From positions 1 to 40,152 of the IMG/VR virus record IMGVR_UViG_3300029787_000120: 40,152 bases of DNA. The stretch is one strand, 5' to 3'. Under the pieces are notes generated by a model. It had not been told where the DNA came from. It searched no databases and worked only from the letters and a program-made list of their open reading frames with translations. This DNA is from a virus. This document shows positions 5,736 through 14,152 of this stretch, piece by piece. The position numbers and the translations under genes are program-made. How positions within the stretch are numbered: position 1 is the stretch's first letter; every line of letters starts with the position of its first letter.

Positions 5736-8258
5736 AGATCCCAACCCAGCCATTTGTCGCATTGCGATCTCACGATCTCTTTCATCTGGCAATATGGTCG
5801 GCGACAACATTTGTGGTGGCGCTAAGTCTGATCCGGGCAAGTCAAAGGCTGGTTGCTCTAACGTCGGCATACTAAACTGATCTAGAGATGTCTGTAAATT
5901 AGGATCTACTTGTGGTTGTTCTACTTGCTCAGGTTGCTCAAGCGCACCGCTTGTAGGTTGTTGCAACTCCTGTTGTATCGCCTCGTTTTGTTTAGTGATC
6001 GTATCTGCTAGCTCTTTTACACCCTCAACACCACCTCTTGCAAAAGTTTGTGTCGCCAAATAGACACTTGGTTTAAAAACCTGTAAGCCTTCTTGCATAA
6101 CTACCCTTTTGCTTGGATCAACAACATGAGCAATCAACAAATCTATGTAAGCATCTTTTTGCGCGGCATTTGCTTTTCCCGCTAGATCTGTGCCTTTAAA
6201 CAAAACTCTTGATGGCAGACCTGTCACCGTATCAACCACACCTAATGTTTTACCAACTACAGCAGCTCCCGGAGCTCCACTACCGATAACCTGTTTAGAA
6301 CCAGCAGTTATGATTTCATCTATTGCAAGATTAGCAAATGTGTCAGATCCAGCTGCTGTTTGTAATCTACCTACAGCTTGCAACATATCCGTTAAATCCA
6401 TAAAAGCATCCAACTCATCCGGCTCAAATATCGCCTCCCACATTCTTGCTTTCTTACCCTTAACCTGTGCTTCTGCTACCTCTTGCGACAACCTAGCCAT
6501 TTCATCTGCTGTGGCTGGTAAAGGGTTACCTAACGCATCGTATTTTAGTTTTTGTGCAGGGAAAGCTTTACCTGGTGACTTTATACCAAGCGCCCTAAGA
6601 TAAGCGTTGGGCTCTCCTAAAGGATTGGTTTGACTGACAATGACATCTTCCCATTGCGTCGACAACCAAGTGCCTTTTAGATTTTGCCAAGCAGTAGCAC
6701 CCTCTGGTGTTTCTTGTAAGATTCTTTTGAGTTCCGCAACTTCTTTTGGCGGTATGTTGCCACTAAACATCTTCTTTGATAGAGCTGCCGCTCTTTGACC
6801 GCCTAAGTCTACGACTTTTGCAAACTGCCCAGCAATGCTTTTCTCTAGCTGTTGCGCCGTGCCTGTAGCCTCATTATATATGTCCGTTGCTTTCTTATAG
6901 CTTGGATTAACCTCTCTGATCCTGTTTTGTACTTGGTTTCTTATCTGTGTAATTTCACGTTTTAAAATAGCATCAGCGTTATTGCCCGTTGATAGGCCAG
7001 CAAACACCCGGTTAAAATCATCTTTTAAACCTTGGTGCAATAGCTCTGTCGTGTTTCGAGCAGAATCAGTATTTGCATCTGTTAGAGCTTTTTGTATTTT
7101 CAAATATGCGTTTTTCTTAGCCGCTGAAACATTCGGATCGTTGATAACTTTGACTACATTTTCTAAGATATCTGATACATCTACCGCCACATCTAAATCA
7201 TAAGCTTGTTGATATACAGGCCCAACTCGAGTTTGTAATTTTTTCTTCTCGTTTACTAAAAAATCATCTAAAGCACGAGCAACATCGACATCTGCATCAA
7301 TAGCAGCCTTTCCTGTGAGTTTATTTTTTAAAGTGCTGTCAACATACTTACCAGATAAGATCTCATCAAAAAAGTTTTCTGCTATATCTCTAACTCGCTC
7401 GTTTCTGTTATTATAAAAATTAACTAACTTCTCATTCTCAGGTTGTTTTAGTAACCATGCTTGTAGTTGTGCGCCACGGCTACCGACCAAGGCATCAGCT
7501 TCGGCTCTTGTTATAGTTATGTCTGGATACCTACTACTTAAATAAGCTATCTTATCGTCAACCGTTTGACCGCCATTGAGAACAATGTCTTGTAAAGCCT
7601 CACGACCTTCAATACCGGGAAACTTCTCGTAAACACCTTTAAATGCTTTCGGTACAGCACTACTAGGTACACCGATGGGTAAGGCACCAAACGCTGATGA
7701 AAATGCTAAATCTTTTGCTGCTTGTTGCACAGCCATAGGTGGGCCGCCAAAAAACTGTGAAATACCACCTCTCACTCCATAAGCCAAAGCACCACCTGCT
7801 GCTGTCCCACCAGCACCACCTGCTGACGCTCCAGGCAATCCACCAACCGTAAAACCAGCACCCAAACCTATTACTCCCGGTATAACCTCAGCAAGGAATT
7901 GTCCTGTTGGACCTATGTTGTCAAAATAGTCAACATCTTGGCCTAACAAGCCTTCTTTAAATTCTTTTTTAGCTTTAAATCCGTCCTTAGGATCTTTGTA
8001 TGATAAATCGCCATCACCGTCGACAAAATAAAACTGCAATGGATCAACACCTTGTTCAACCAAATCAGGAAATCTTTTTTCTGCCAACCATCGAGTTTTG
8101 TAATCTTCGTTGTTGGACATACCAGCTAGAAAAGCATCAATTCTACCCGACGCCTCTGGATCATTAATCACTATACCTTCGTCAGTGGTTTGTTCTTGTG
8201 TTTTTTGAAAAGCTAAAAAGTCTTCAAGCTCTTGACCACTTAAAACTTCTGTGCTCAT
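5727..8258 (-). CDS. Large virion protein, probable internal/DNA-ejection protein
   Basis: An 843-residue protein at the distal end of the late operon. The N-terminus is acidic. Residues 121–165 are a Gly/Ala-rich hydrophobic stretch (FLAEVIPGVIGLGAGF onward) able to insert in a membrane. The middle (about 200–620) is long and helical with coiled-coil character. The C-terminus is Gln/Pro-rich (EQPEQVEQPQ) and ends with several Leu/Pro motifs. Large size, terminal position after tail genes and a membrane-active segment fit an ejection (pilot) protein of podoviruses, such as T7 gp15/gp16 or P22 gp16/gp20, but I see no enzymatic motif and no direct homology. It overlaps the upstream gene by four bases (ATGA). 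Confidence 0.65.
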   Translation of the reverse strand: MSTEVLSGQELEDFLAFQKTQEQTTDEGIVINDPEASGRIDAFLAGMSNNEDYKTRWLAEKRFPDLVEQGVDPLQFYFVDGDGDLSYKDPKDGFKAKKEFKEGLLGQDVDYFDNIGPTGQFLAEVIPGVIGLGAGFTVGGLPGASAGGAGGTAAGGALAYGVRGGISQFFGGPPMAVQQAAKDLAFSSAFGALPIGVPSSAVPKAFKGVYEKFPGIEGREALQDIVLNGGQTVDDKIAYLSSRYPDITITRAEADALVGSRGAQLQAWLLKQPENEKLVNFYNNRNERVRDIAENFFDEILSGKYVDSTLKNKLTGKAAIDADVDVARALDDFLVNEKKKLQTRVGPVYQQAYDLDVAVDVSDILENVVKVINDPNVSAAKKNAYLKIQKALTDANTDSARNTTELLHQGLKDDFNRVFAGLSTGNNADAILKREITQIRNQVQNRIREVNPSYKKATDIYNEATGTAQQLEKSIAGQFAKVVDLGGQRAAALSKKMFSGNIPPKEVAELKRILQETPEGATAWQNLKGTWLSTQWEDVIVSQTNPLGEPNAYLRALGIKSPGKAFPAQKLKYDALGNPLPATADEMARLSQEVAEAQVKGKKARMWEAIFEPDELDAFMDLTDMLQAVGRLQTAAGSDTFANLAIDEIITAGSKQVIGSGAPGAAVVGKTLGVVDTVTGLPSRVLFKGTDLAGKANAAQKDAYIDLLIAHVVDPSKRVVMQEGLQVFKPSVYLATQTFARGGVEGVKELADTITKQNEAIQQELQQPTSGALEQPEQVEQPQVDPNLQTSLDQFSMPTLEQPAFDLPGSDLAPPQMLSPTILPDERDREIAMRQMAGLGSLV

Positions 8259-9667
8259 TTTGTGACCTTTACGAATGTTACTCCATCAGGTAAAACATAA
8301 ACATTGTTGCCCGCTTGATCTGGACCAACAAATTTTAAAACTGTTCCATCCTCAACACCCTCAATACCCATCGCAACTATTTGATCTTGTTCCGTTTTAT
8401 TTCTTGGTGTTGCTTGTTCTTTTTTTCTATCATTGATGCTTTTCTCGAACTCATCTCTATTAAAGTCCTCGGCTAAACCCTCACCTGATGCAACAACACC
8501 TTCCAGATACTTTGTTTCTTCTGGTGTAAACAACGGATTATTCTTCTTCCAATTTGTTGCAAACTTTTCTAACTGTGCCTGCATCTTTTGTGGCCCAATA
8601 CCTCCGTCTATCATTCTTGTATATTCATCTAAATAATCAGAATAAAAATCAGAATCTCTAGCTGCCAACCGTTCAAGCAATTCAAGCTGTTTCATATAAC
8701 CATCATAAGTTGATCCAAGAGTAGGTGAGGCTTGAATAAATAATTTCATTTCTCTATCAGAAATAGCACCCTTTGTTTGGGAAACGATACCCATTGTAAA
8801 ACTCATAGATAGCTGATTTAGTGCTTTTTGCGGCGCTATAACGCTTGGATCTTCTAAAAAATCACTAAAACCTATACCATCTACAAACTCTCTTAAATAC
8901 AGAGTAGATCTTGAGAATGGTCCAAAGTTTTCTGGACCAACCTCCTGCGCCAAAGATCTTGCTTGGCTTACTTGGTCTAGAGTTGCATTAGATGCCTCTG
9001 CCTTTTCACCAAACGACTCTTGATCTTTAAATATTTGATCTATAGCTTTTTTATCACCTGGTTGTTCGCTACCCGGCATGTTAATTTGGGTGCTTGCAGG
9101 TTTTACCTCTTTGCCACCTTTGTTTTGTATGATGTCATTGATTTGTGGTGCATATTGATTGGTGTCGGGCAGTCTTATCATTTTTGTTTCATCACCCTCC
9201 ATGTACTCTAAGGTAATGTAATCAACTTTTTTGTTTACTGCGCTAATTCTCTCTAAAGCAATTTTATTCAGAAAATCATCAGCTCTCTGTTCATCTTGCA
9301 TGGCCATCTGCGATGCCATCATAGCTACTTCATTTCTGCGTTTCTCATGCATCTCACGATCAGCTTTTAACCTTGCAGATATGTTGTCAAAGCCAACACC
9401 TAAACCTTGATAGGTTGAACCAACACCAGTATTAGGTGTAGCCAGCAAACCTCTACCAAGCTCACTTGCAACTTGAAATATGCTCATCTTGGATTGCTCA
9501 GGCGCAAACTGTGACAATCTTTGCAAGTATTTGTTGTAGCTATCTTCGTAATTGGCTTGTGATAATTGATCGTATAGATTTGTATATGAATCAGCATTAG
9601 ATTCAGCGGCTCCGCCCTCTGCGAATATATCTACTTGTTCTGGTATTTGTGCGCGTGATATAGCCAC
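8255..9667 (-). CDS. Virion protein of unknown function, 470 aa
   Basis: GTG start at 9667 overlaps the TAG of the preceding gene and is supported by a strong GGAGGAGG. The product begins MAISRAQIPEQVDIFAEGG; the MAISRAQ beginning is shared with the capsid gene at 25436. It is mostly helical with long amphipathic stretches (residues 40–150 and 200–330) and a small beta-rich C-terminal end (VLKFVGPD, NNVYVLPDGVTFVKV). It lies between two other large proteins of the tail/ejection block and is probably a structural or internal virion component. No family is recognised. Confidence 0.65.
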   Translation of the reverse strand: MAISRAQIPEQVDIFAEGGAAESNADSYTNLYDQLSQANYEDSYNKYLQRLSQFAPEQSKMSIFQVASELGRGLLATPNTGVGSTYQGLGVGFDNISARLKADREMHEKRRNEVAMMASQMAMQDEQRADDFLNKIALERISAVNKKVDYITLEYMEGDETKMIRLPDTNQYAPQINDIIQNKGGKEVKPASTQINMPGSEQPGDKKAIDQIFKDQESFGEKAEASNATLDQVSQARSLAQEVGPENFGPFSRSTLYLREFVDGIGFSDFLEDPSVIAPQKALNQLSMSFTMGIVSQTKGAISDREMKLFIQASPTLGSTYDGYMKQLELLERLAARDSDFYSDYLDEYTRMIDGGIGPQKMQAQLEKFATNWKKNNPLFTPEETKYLEGVVASGEGLAEDFNRDEFEKSINDRKKEQATPRNKTEQDQIVAMGIEGVEDGTVLKFVGPDQAGNNVYVLPDGVTFVKVTK

Positions 9668-12060
9668 TATTGACCTCCTCCGTACAACTGTCCTAATGCA
9701 CCGAACGCCGATAGACCAACGCCAAGTCCTGCCTGCATTGGGCTAGGTGGCGGCGCAAACTGAGTTGTGGTTGTGAACTGACCTGCTGGTGCCATACTTA
9801 CAAACGGAGCTAATGATTGATATTGTAGCAATGGTGTCATTTGTCTCTGTTGTAGATTGCGACGTTGCGCATCTAACATTTGCTGCGTTTGTCCTTGTTG
9901 TTGTGATCCCATGCCATAAAGTGCAGCTATGTCAGATGCTGATGCACCTGCTGCCTGCGCACCAAGACCTTGTAATCCTGTGCCTAAACCAAATTGCCCA
10001 CTATATCTTTGTTGTCCTATATCTTGCTCGGTTTGTCCTAAGCCACTTAGAGCGCCTGCTAATGCTTGCGAACCACCAAAGCCTTGACCTGCTAAACTAG
10101 CTAAACCTGTGCTTGCAGCTCTTTCCGCAGCTTTTTGTCGAGCAAACTCGCCTAAACCTGTCTGTTGAGCTTCTCTAAAGCCTCTAGATCGTATGCCACC
10201 CAATGCCTCAGCCAAACCCCTTCCTAATGCTTCTTGACGCTCTCCTGCGCCGAGACGAGCTCTAGAACCAAAGGCAGACTCTCCACCTCTTGCAATATCG
10301 CTGGCTCTTGCGCCGATATCTGATTTAGCGCCTTGCTCCATAATATCTGTTATGGTTTGTTGCACCACACGATCTTCAAACGGATCATAGAATCGATCCG
10401 TCATACTTGGATCATAACCACCTAAGGTGCTTCTGAGTATGTCAGCTGATTCGCCTAAGCCTTCTTGTAAAGATCCAACTCCTCCCTTGGTTGCTTCCAG
10501 CGCTCCAACAGCTGCGGTTCTACCTCTTTGTAAGCCTTCTTCAAGTGCTTTTGTACCGGCACCAAAAGCTTGTCCTGCGCCTTGTAAATATGGATCTTGC
10601 ATGCCAAGTGCTTCTCTTTGCATTTGCATAGCCTGTAATTGATCTGGACTAAAGCCAGCAACTTGTTCGTCAATAACCACAGGGTTGCCTTGGTCATCGT
10701 AAAATACCTTCTCAGCAGCTCGCATCGCTCCGGGAATAAAGCCACCTTGTCCATCTAAACCAAATAATAATTGTTCTGTAAGCGGATCTAAGCCAGTTGC
10801 AACTTGCGTAACACCAGCTGCAAAAGGTTGCTCGTTTGCGATAGAAGGTGTTGGCATGTCGTTGCCTGTGGTTACTAGATCTTGTTGTTGATCTGCTACA
10901 GGATCAGAAGTAGAAGTTGGTGTAGGCCCTTGAATCGGAGCATCTGTAGGTAAACCTGTGCCAACTAAGTTTCCATCTGGTCCAAAAAATTCGCCTGGTG
11001 GTGAAGGTCTTTGAACAATACCTGTACCTACTGGTAAAGGTCTATCTATACCTCCACCTGGACCGCCAATTGAAATAGGTGGTTGTGGTCTTTGATTTGG
11101 TGGCGTAAATGGAACACCCTCACCCATCTGCATATTTCCAACAGCAGGATCATCAAGTCTATCAAAAATAGTGCCGCCACCTGGTAATGGTTTTGCAAAA
11201 TCACGTGGGTCTGGTCTGTTTTCTTTTACAGATAAATCAAGATCACCTGGGGGTTGTATTGGTAATGGTTGCTGTAAAGCTCCAAGCCTGCTTTCAAAGT
11301 CATCTAGTCTCGACATAAGCCCACTAGGATCAAAAGCTGGTGGTGCTACAGGCTGCACGTTCTCTAATGCAGACAAACGCTCTTGTAGTCTTGATGGGTC
11401 AAATTGTGGCATTTCTCTGCTCTCTAAAGCTTGTAGTCTATTTTGCAAGCCACTTGGATCAAACGCCTGTGTTGGTTGTGGTATATCTATACCTTCTCTT
11501 GCTATATTTAAAAACTGGTCTCTAAAATCTTCTGGGTTAAAAGTTGGCGCTTGTCGGCCTTCTAACTCTGCAAGTCTACTTTGCAAGGCAGAAGGATCAA
11601 ACTGAGGTATGTTAGCTAATCTATCCTCTAAACCAGCAATACCAGCTTGTAGTTGCGAAGGGTCAAACTGAGGAATGTTTGCTAGCCTGTCTTCCAATCC
11701 TCCAATCTGCGATTGTAGATTACTTGGGTCAAACTGTGGTATTTCTCTGTTCTGTAAATCTTGTAACTGTCTTTCAATAGACATGAAATCATCTCTACCC
11801 GGTCTTTGTCCTAACTCTCTAATTTGTCTTTGGAAATCACTTGGATCAAACACAGGTGCTTGTCTGCCTTCAAGTTCTGCCAGTCTTGCCTGTAACGCAC
11901 TTGGATCAAATTGTGGTATGACTCTACCCTCTAGTTCTTTAAGTCTACGACGCAATTCAGAGTCATCAAAGCTTGGTGGCGGTGGTACAGGTCTACCAAC
12001 AGCTATAGGACTTGGCTTAGTAATAGGTGTGCGCATCATTGGCGGCTTTACTCTAACCAT
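9667..12060 (-). CDS. Repeat-bearing virion protein, 797 aa
   Basis: The N-terminal third (residues 31–265) consists of about ten copies of a 20–26 residue unit of the form FDPSxLQxRLxxLExR followed by a short PQ/AP linker. Each unit could form one short amphipathic helix. The middle (about 270–420) is Pro/Gly-rich and low in complexity. The C-terminal half is helical and then Gly/Ala/Gln-rich, with motifs such as DPFEDRVVQQTITDI and RARLGAGERQEALGRG that I associate with internal virion proteins of marine phages, from memory. It overlaps both neighbours by one base or less. A role as tail-tube-like, ejection or fibre-adaptor protein cannot be separated by sequence alone. Confidence 0.65.
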   Translation of the reverse strand: MVRVKPPMMRTPITKPSPIAVGRPVPPPPSFDDSELRRRLKELEGRVIPQFDPSALQARLAELEGRQAPVFDPSDFQRQIRELGQRPGRDDFMSIERQLQDLQNREIPQFDPSNLQSQIGGLEDRLANIPQFDPSQLQAGIAGLEDRLANIPQFDPSALQSRLAELEGRQAPTFNPEDFRDQFLNIAREGIDIPQPTQAFDPSGLQNRLQALESREMPQFDPSRLQERLSALENVQPVAPPAFDPSGLMSRLDDFESRLGALQQPLPIQPPGDLDLSVKENRPDPRDFAKPLPGGGTIFDRLDDPAVGNMQMGEGVPFTPPNQRPQPPISIGGPGGGIDRPLPVGTGIVQRPSPPGEFFGPDGNLVGTGLPTDAPIQGPTPTSTSDPVADQQQDLVTTGNDMPTPSIANEQPFAAGVTQVATGLDPLTEQLLFGLDGQGGFIPGAMRAAEKVFYDDQGNPVVIDEQVAGFSPDQLQAMQMQREALGMQDPYLQGAGQAFGAGTKALEEGLQRGRTAAVGALEATKGGVGSLQEGLGESADILRSTLGGYDPSMTDRFYDPFEDRVVQQTITDIMEQGAKSDIGARASDIARGGESAFGSRARLGAGERQEALGRGLAEALGGIRSRGFREAQQTGLGEFARQKAAERAASTGLASLAGQGFGGSQALAGALSGLGQTEQDIGQQRYSGQFGLGTGLQGLGAQAAGASASDIAALYGMGSQQQGQTQQMLDAQRRNLQQRQMTPLLQYQSLAPFVSMAPAGQFTTTTQFAPPPSPMQAGLGVGLSAFGALGQLYGGGQ
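11270..11970 (-). repeat. Coding tandem repeat, ~10 units of 60–78 bases
   Basis: Within the 797-aa protein gene, a unit encoding FDPSxLQxRLxxLExR recurs about ten times at 60–78 base spacing. At DNA level the GGATCAAA-containing core (plus-strand view of FDPS) is well conserved while the linkers vary. One unit is degenerate (FNPEDF). The array is a likely site of copy-number change by recombination. Confidence 0.8.
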
Positions 12061-13844
12061 TATGAGGGATCCGCTCTGTTAGCAAAGGTATCCATCATCT
12101 TATACATGTTGTCCATACCTCGCTCTCTGTCTTCATTTAACGACGGTATTAGGCTGATGATACCATTACCATCAGATTGCATTTCGTATGCTCCTGCGCC
12201 TCTTACAGCTTGTCCTGTCATAACAAACTCGCCGTCACTTAACATAGCAGGTATGTCATCGCTAGTCTCTGTGCCCGGACCGTTTATATCGCCATCCATT
12301 CTAGGAAACTGGCTCGGATCCATTTCACCACCTTCTTGCATTTGCACGGCTCCGCCTTGAGCATAAGCCATAACAGGCCCGCCATACATCATACCTCTTG
12401 GCTTACCACCTGATAACTCTGGTATGGTGCCTGCTGGCAATAACCCAAACTCAACTGGGTTTGGTGTTTGCTGGCCCATTCTTCTTGCGATCTCAGCTTC
12501 TATATTGTATCTACCTGTAGGACTCATAGTTGTAAGTGGTGTTAAAGGTACGCCTTTCTGTTTTTTTGCATCCTCGTAAGCTAACTTACCTAAACCAGCT
12601 GCCAAAGCTCCTATGCCACCCATCTTGAGTGCGTCACCAAAACCTCCGCCGAATAAACCGCCACTTTGTTGTTGGTTTTGACCTCCACTAAAGATGCCAC
12701 CGCCTTGTGGGCCAGTGCCCAACACGTTTTCAACGCCTTGTGGTAAAAATTTTGCGCTTAATCTTTGCATTAAGGTTTTATCGTTGACAGCAGCTTGTGT
12801 CATTTGTATATTTGCTATTTGATCTGGTGTCATATTTGCTAAGTCAGCTCTTGTTACTGGACGACCGTCTAAAGTACCAATAACATCACCTGTATCGTAG
12901 GTTTGTTGTCCTGGTGTTTGGCCTAAGCCAGTAAAGCTACCTAAACCTCTTCTTATGTTTGGCCCTAGTTTGCCACCAAATATGCCTGTATCACCTGTTG
13001 GATTAAAAAATGTGCTTGCTAAGTTACCAGATTTCAAACCGCTACCCAAAGCTCTAAATTTATCTAATCCACCAAGGCTACTAAAATTACCAGCTCCTAC
13101 TGTTTTGCCGCCAACTGTGCCTAAACTACCAACACCACTAAATAATTTACCAGCACCATAACCGCCCAATGCTCCTGATACTGCGCCTTTTAATCCCTCA
13201 CCAGCAGCCACATTGGTTGCAGCTCCAATTGCACCAGCTAATACTGGACCGACTCCTGGAATAAAGTTAGCTAATGGGCCAGCTATTGGTGCTATTTTTT
13301 TAGCTACTTTTTTTAAACTTTTACCTATCTTTTTGAAAAACCCAAACTGCTCTAAACCAGTCATGGGGTTAAGGCTTGCTATACCTACACCAACTACGGC
13401 TTGCTCAGGGTTGATATCCAATTCTTTAAATTTACGCTCGACTGCGCTTTCAAACTGTTCATCCTCAAAAAACTCAGGTGGTAACACCACCTCGCCTGGT
13501 CGTAAATGTGCTAATTGTGTATCATCGCCTTCGCCTTGCATGGCAAGTTCTTGTGCTATTTCGCTTAATGGTGCCATCCCCACTTGCTGTGCTCTTAGTA
13601 ACATAGACTCTAGAGTTTCTTTGTCTTCTGCCGACACACCAGCACGCTGCTGATCTTTTAACATTTGCTCTGCGGCTGAAATATCCCGATTTGAAAGAAC
13701 TCCCTTTGCTCTGCTGCGACCCGACATTGCTGCACCAATTTGCATGTCACGATTAGATAAAGCGCCTTTAGGATTTGATGACATCTCTGCCATACTGTCA
13801 CCTGTTAGATTTGCTATTCTTTGTTGTAGTCTTTCGCTTATCAT
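12060..13844 (-). CDS. Virion protein with tape-measure-like GEFVM motifs, 594 aa
   Basis: The N-terminus has two LSNRD repeats. Residues about 110–125 carry LAHLRPGEVVLPPEFF, and the C-terminus carries a second related motif, DDIPAMLSDGEFVMTGQAV. This D-x-x-A-x-L-x-x-GE-x-V pattern is one I know from C-terminal regions of phage tail tape-measure and related proteins. Between them lies a basic helix (FFKKIGKSLKKVAKK) followed by a hydrophobic Gly/Ala/Pro-rich stretch (IPGVGPVLAGAIGAA) that could cross or perturb a membrane. The protein is therefore a good candidate for a membrane-interacting ejection protein. It overlaps its upstream neighbour by four bases. Confidence 0.65.
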   Translation of the reverse strand: MISERLQQRIANLTGDSMAEMSSNPKGALSNRDMQIGAAMSGRSRAKGVLSNRDISAAEQMLKDQQRAGVSAEDKETLESMLLRAQQVGMAPLSEIAQELAMQGEGDDTQLAHLRPGEVVLPPEFFEDEQFESAVERKFKELDINPEQAVVGVGIASLNPMTGLEQFGFFKKIGKSLKKVAKKIAPIAGPLANFIPGVGPVLAGAIGAATNVAAGEGLKGAVSGALGGYGAGKLFSGVGSLGTVGGKTVGAGNFSSLGGLDKFRALGSGLKSGNLASTFFNPTGDTGIFGGKLGPNIRRGLGSFTGLGQTPGQQTYDTGDVIGTLDGRPVTRADLANMTPDQIANIQMTQAAVNDKTLMQRLSAKFLPQGVENVLGTGPQGGGIFSGGQNQQQSGGLFGGGFGDALKMGGIGALAAGLGKLAYEDAKKQKGVPLTPLTTMSPTGRYNIEAEIARRMGQQTPNPVEFGLLPAGTIPELSGGKPRGMMYGGPVMAYAQGGAVQMQEGGEMDPSQFPRMDGDINGPGTETSDDIPAMLSDGEFVMTGQAVRGAGAYEMQSDGNGIISLIPSLNEDRERGMDNMYKMMDTFANRADPS

Positions 13845-14152
13845 GGTGTGCTTACTGTTACTGCTCCTATACTCATCGTTGCAGAGATCCCAGTCAAATA
13901 AGTTTGATGCTCATACAGGTTTCTAAACTGCGTTCCATCAAAGGCTTGGTGAACCTCTGTCGTTGAGTTAAATATAATAGCACCGGTGGCAAATTGCAAC
14001 TCACTAAGGTCTGTGGAGTTAAACGATTTTATGCTGTCAGGATCAACAGAACCAAGGTTTATCTCTAATATTCTAATTAATCTGTTAAAAGTATCTGCTG
14101 AAACGGACTCGCCTTCAGCTCTCGGCAATAGGGTTGGTAATAATTTACTCAT
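13841..14152 (-). CDS. Small virion-module protein, 103 aa
   Basis: The 103-residue product starts MSKLLPTLLPRAEGESVSAD and has a helical first half and a Ser/Thr/Val-rich beta-type second half. The start overlaps the stop of the 630-aa tail protein gene by one base (TAATG-like). It is followed by the 594-aa protein with a four-base overlap. Position between tail proteins suggests a minor structural or tail-assembly role. No family is recognised. Confidence 0.6.
   Translation of the reverse strand: MSKLLPTLLPRAEGESVSADTFNRLIRILEINLGSVDPDSIKSFNSTDLSELQFATGAIIFNSTTEVHQAFDGTQFRNLYEHQTYLTGISATMSIGAVTVSTP

Noticed and set aside
11270-11970. The regular DNA repeat was considered as a CRISPR array.
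   Set aside because: The repeats are coding, have no constant spacers, and follow a protein consensus in one frame.
10427-12082. Long plus-strand frames opposite the repeat-bearing virion protein.
   Set aside because: They are antisense shadows of low-complexity Gln/Gly/Pro codons; the minus-strand frame has the coupled starts and stops.
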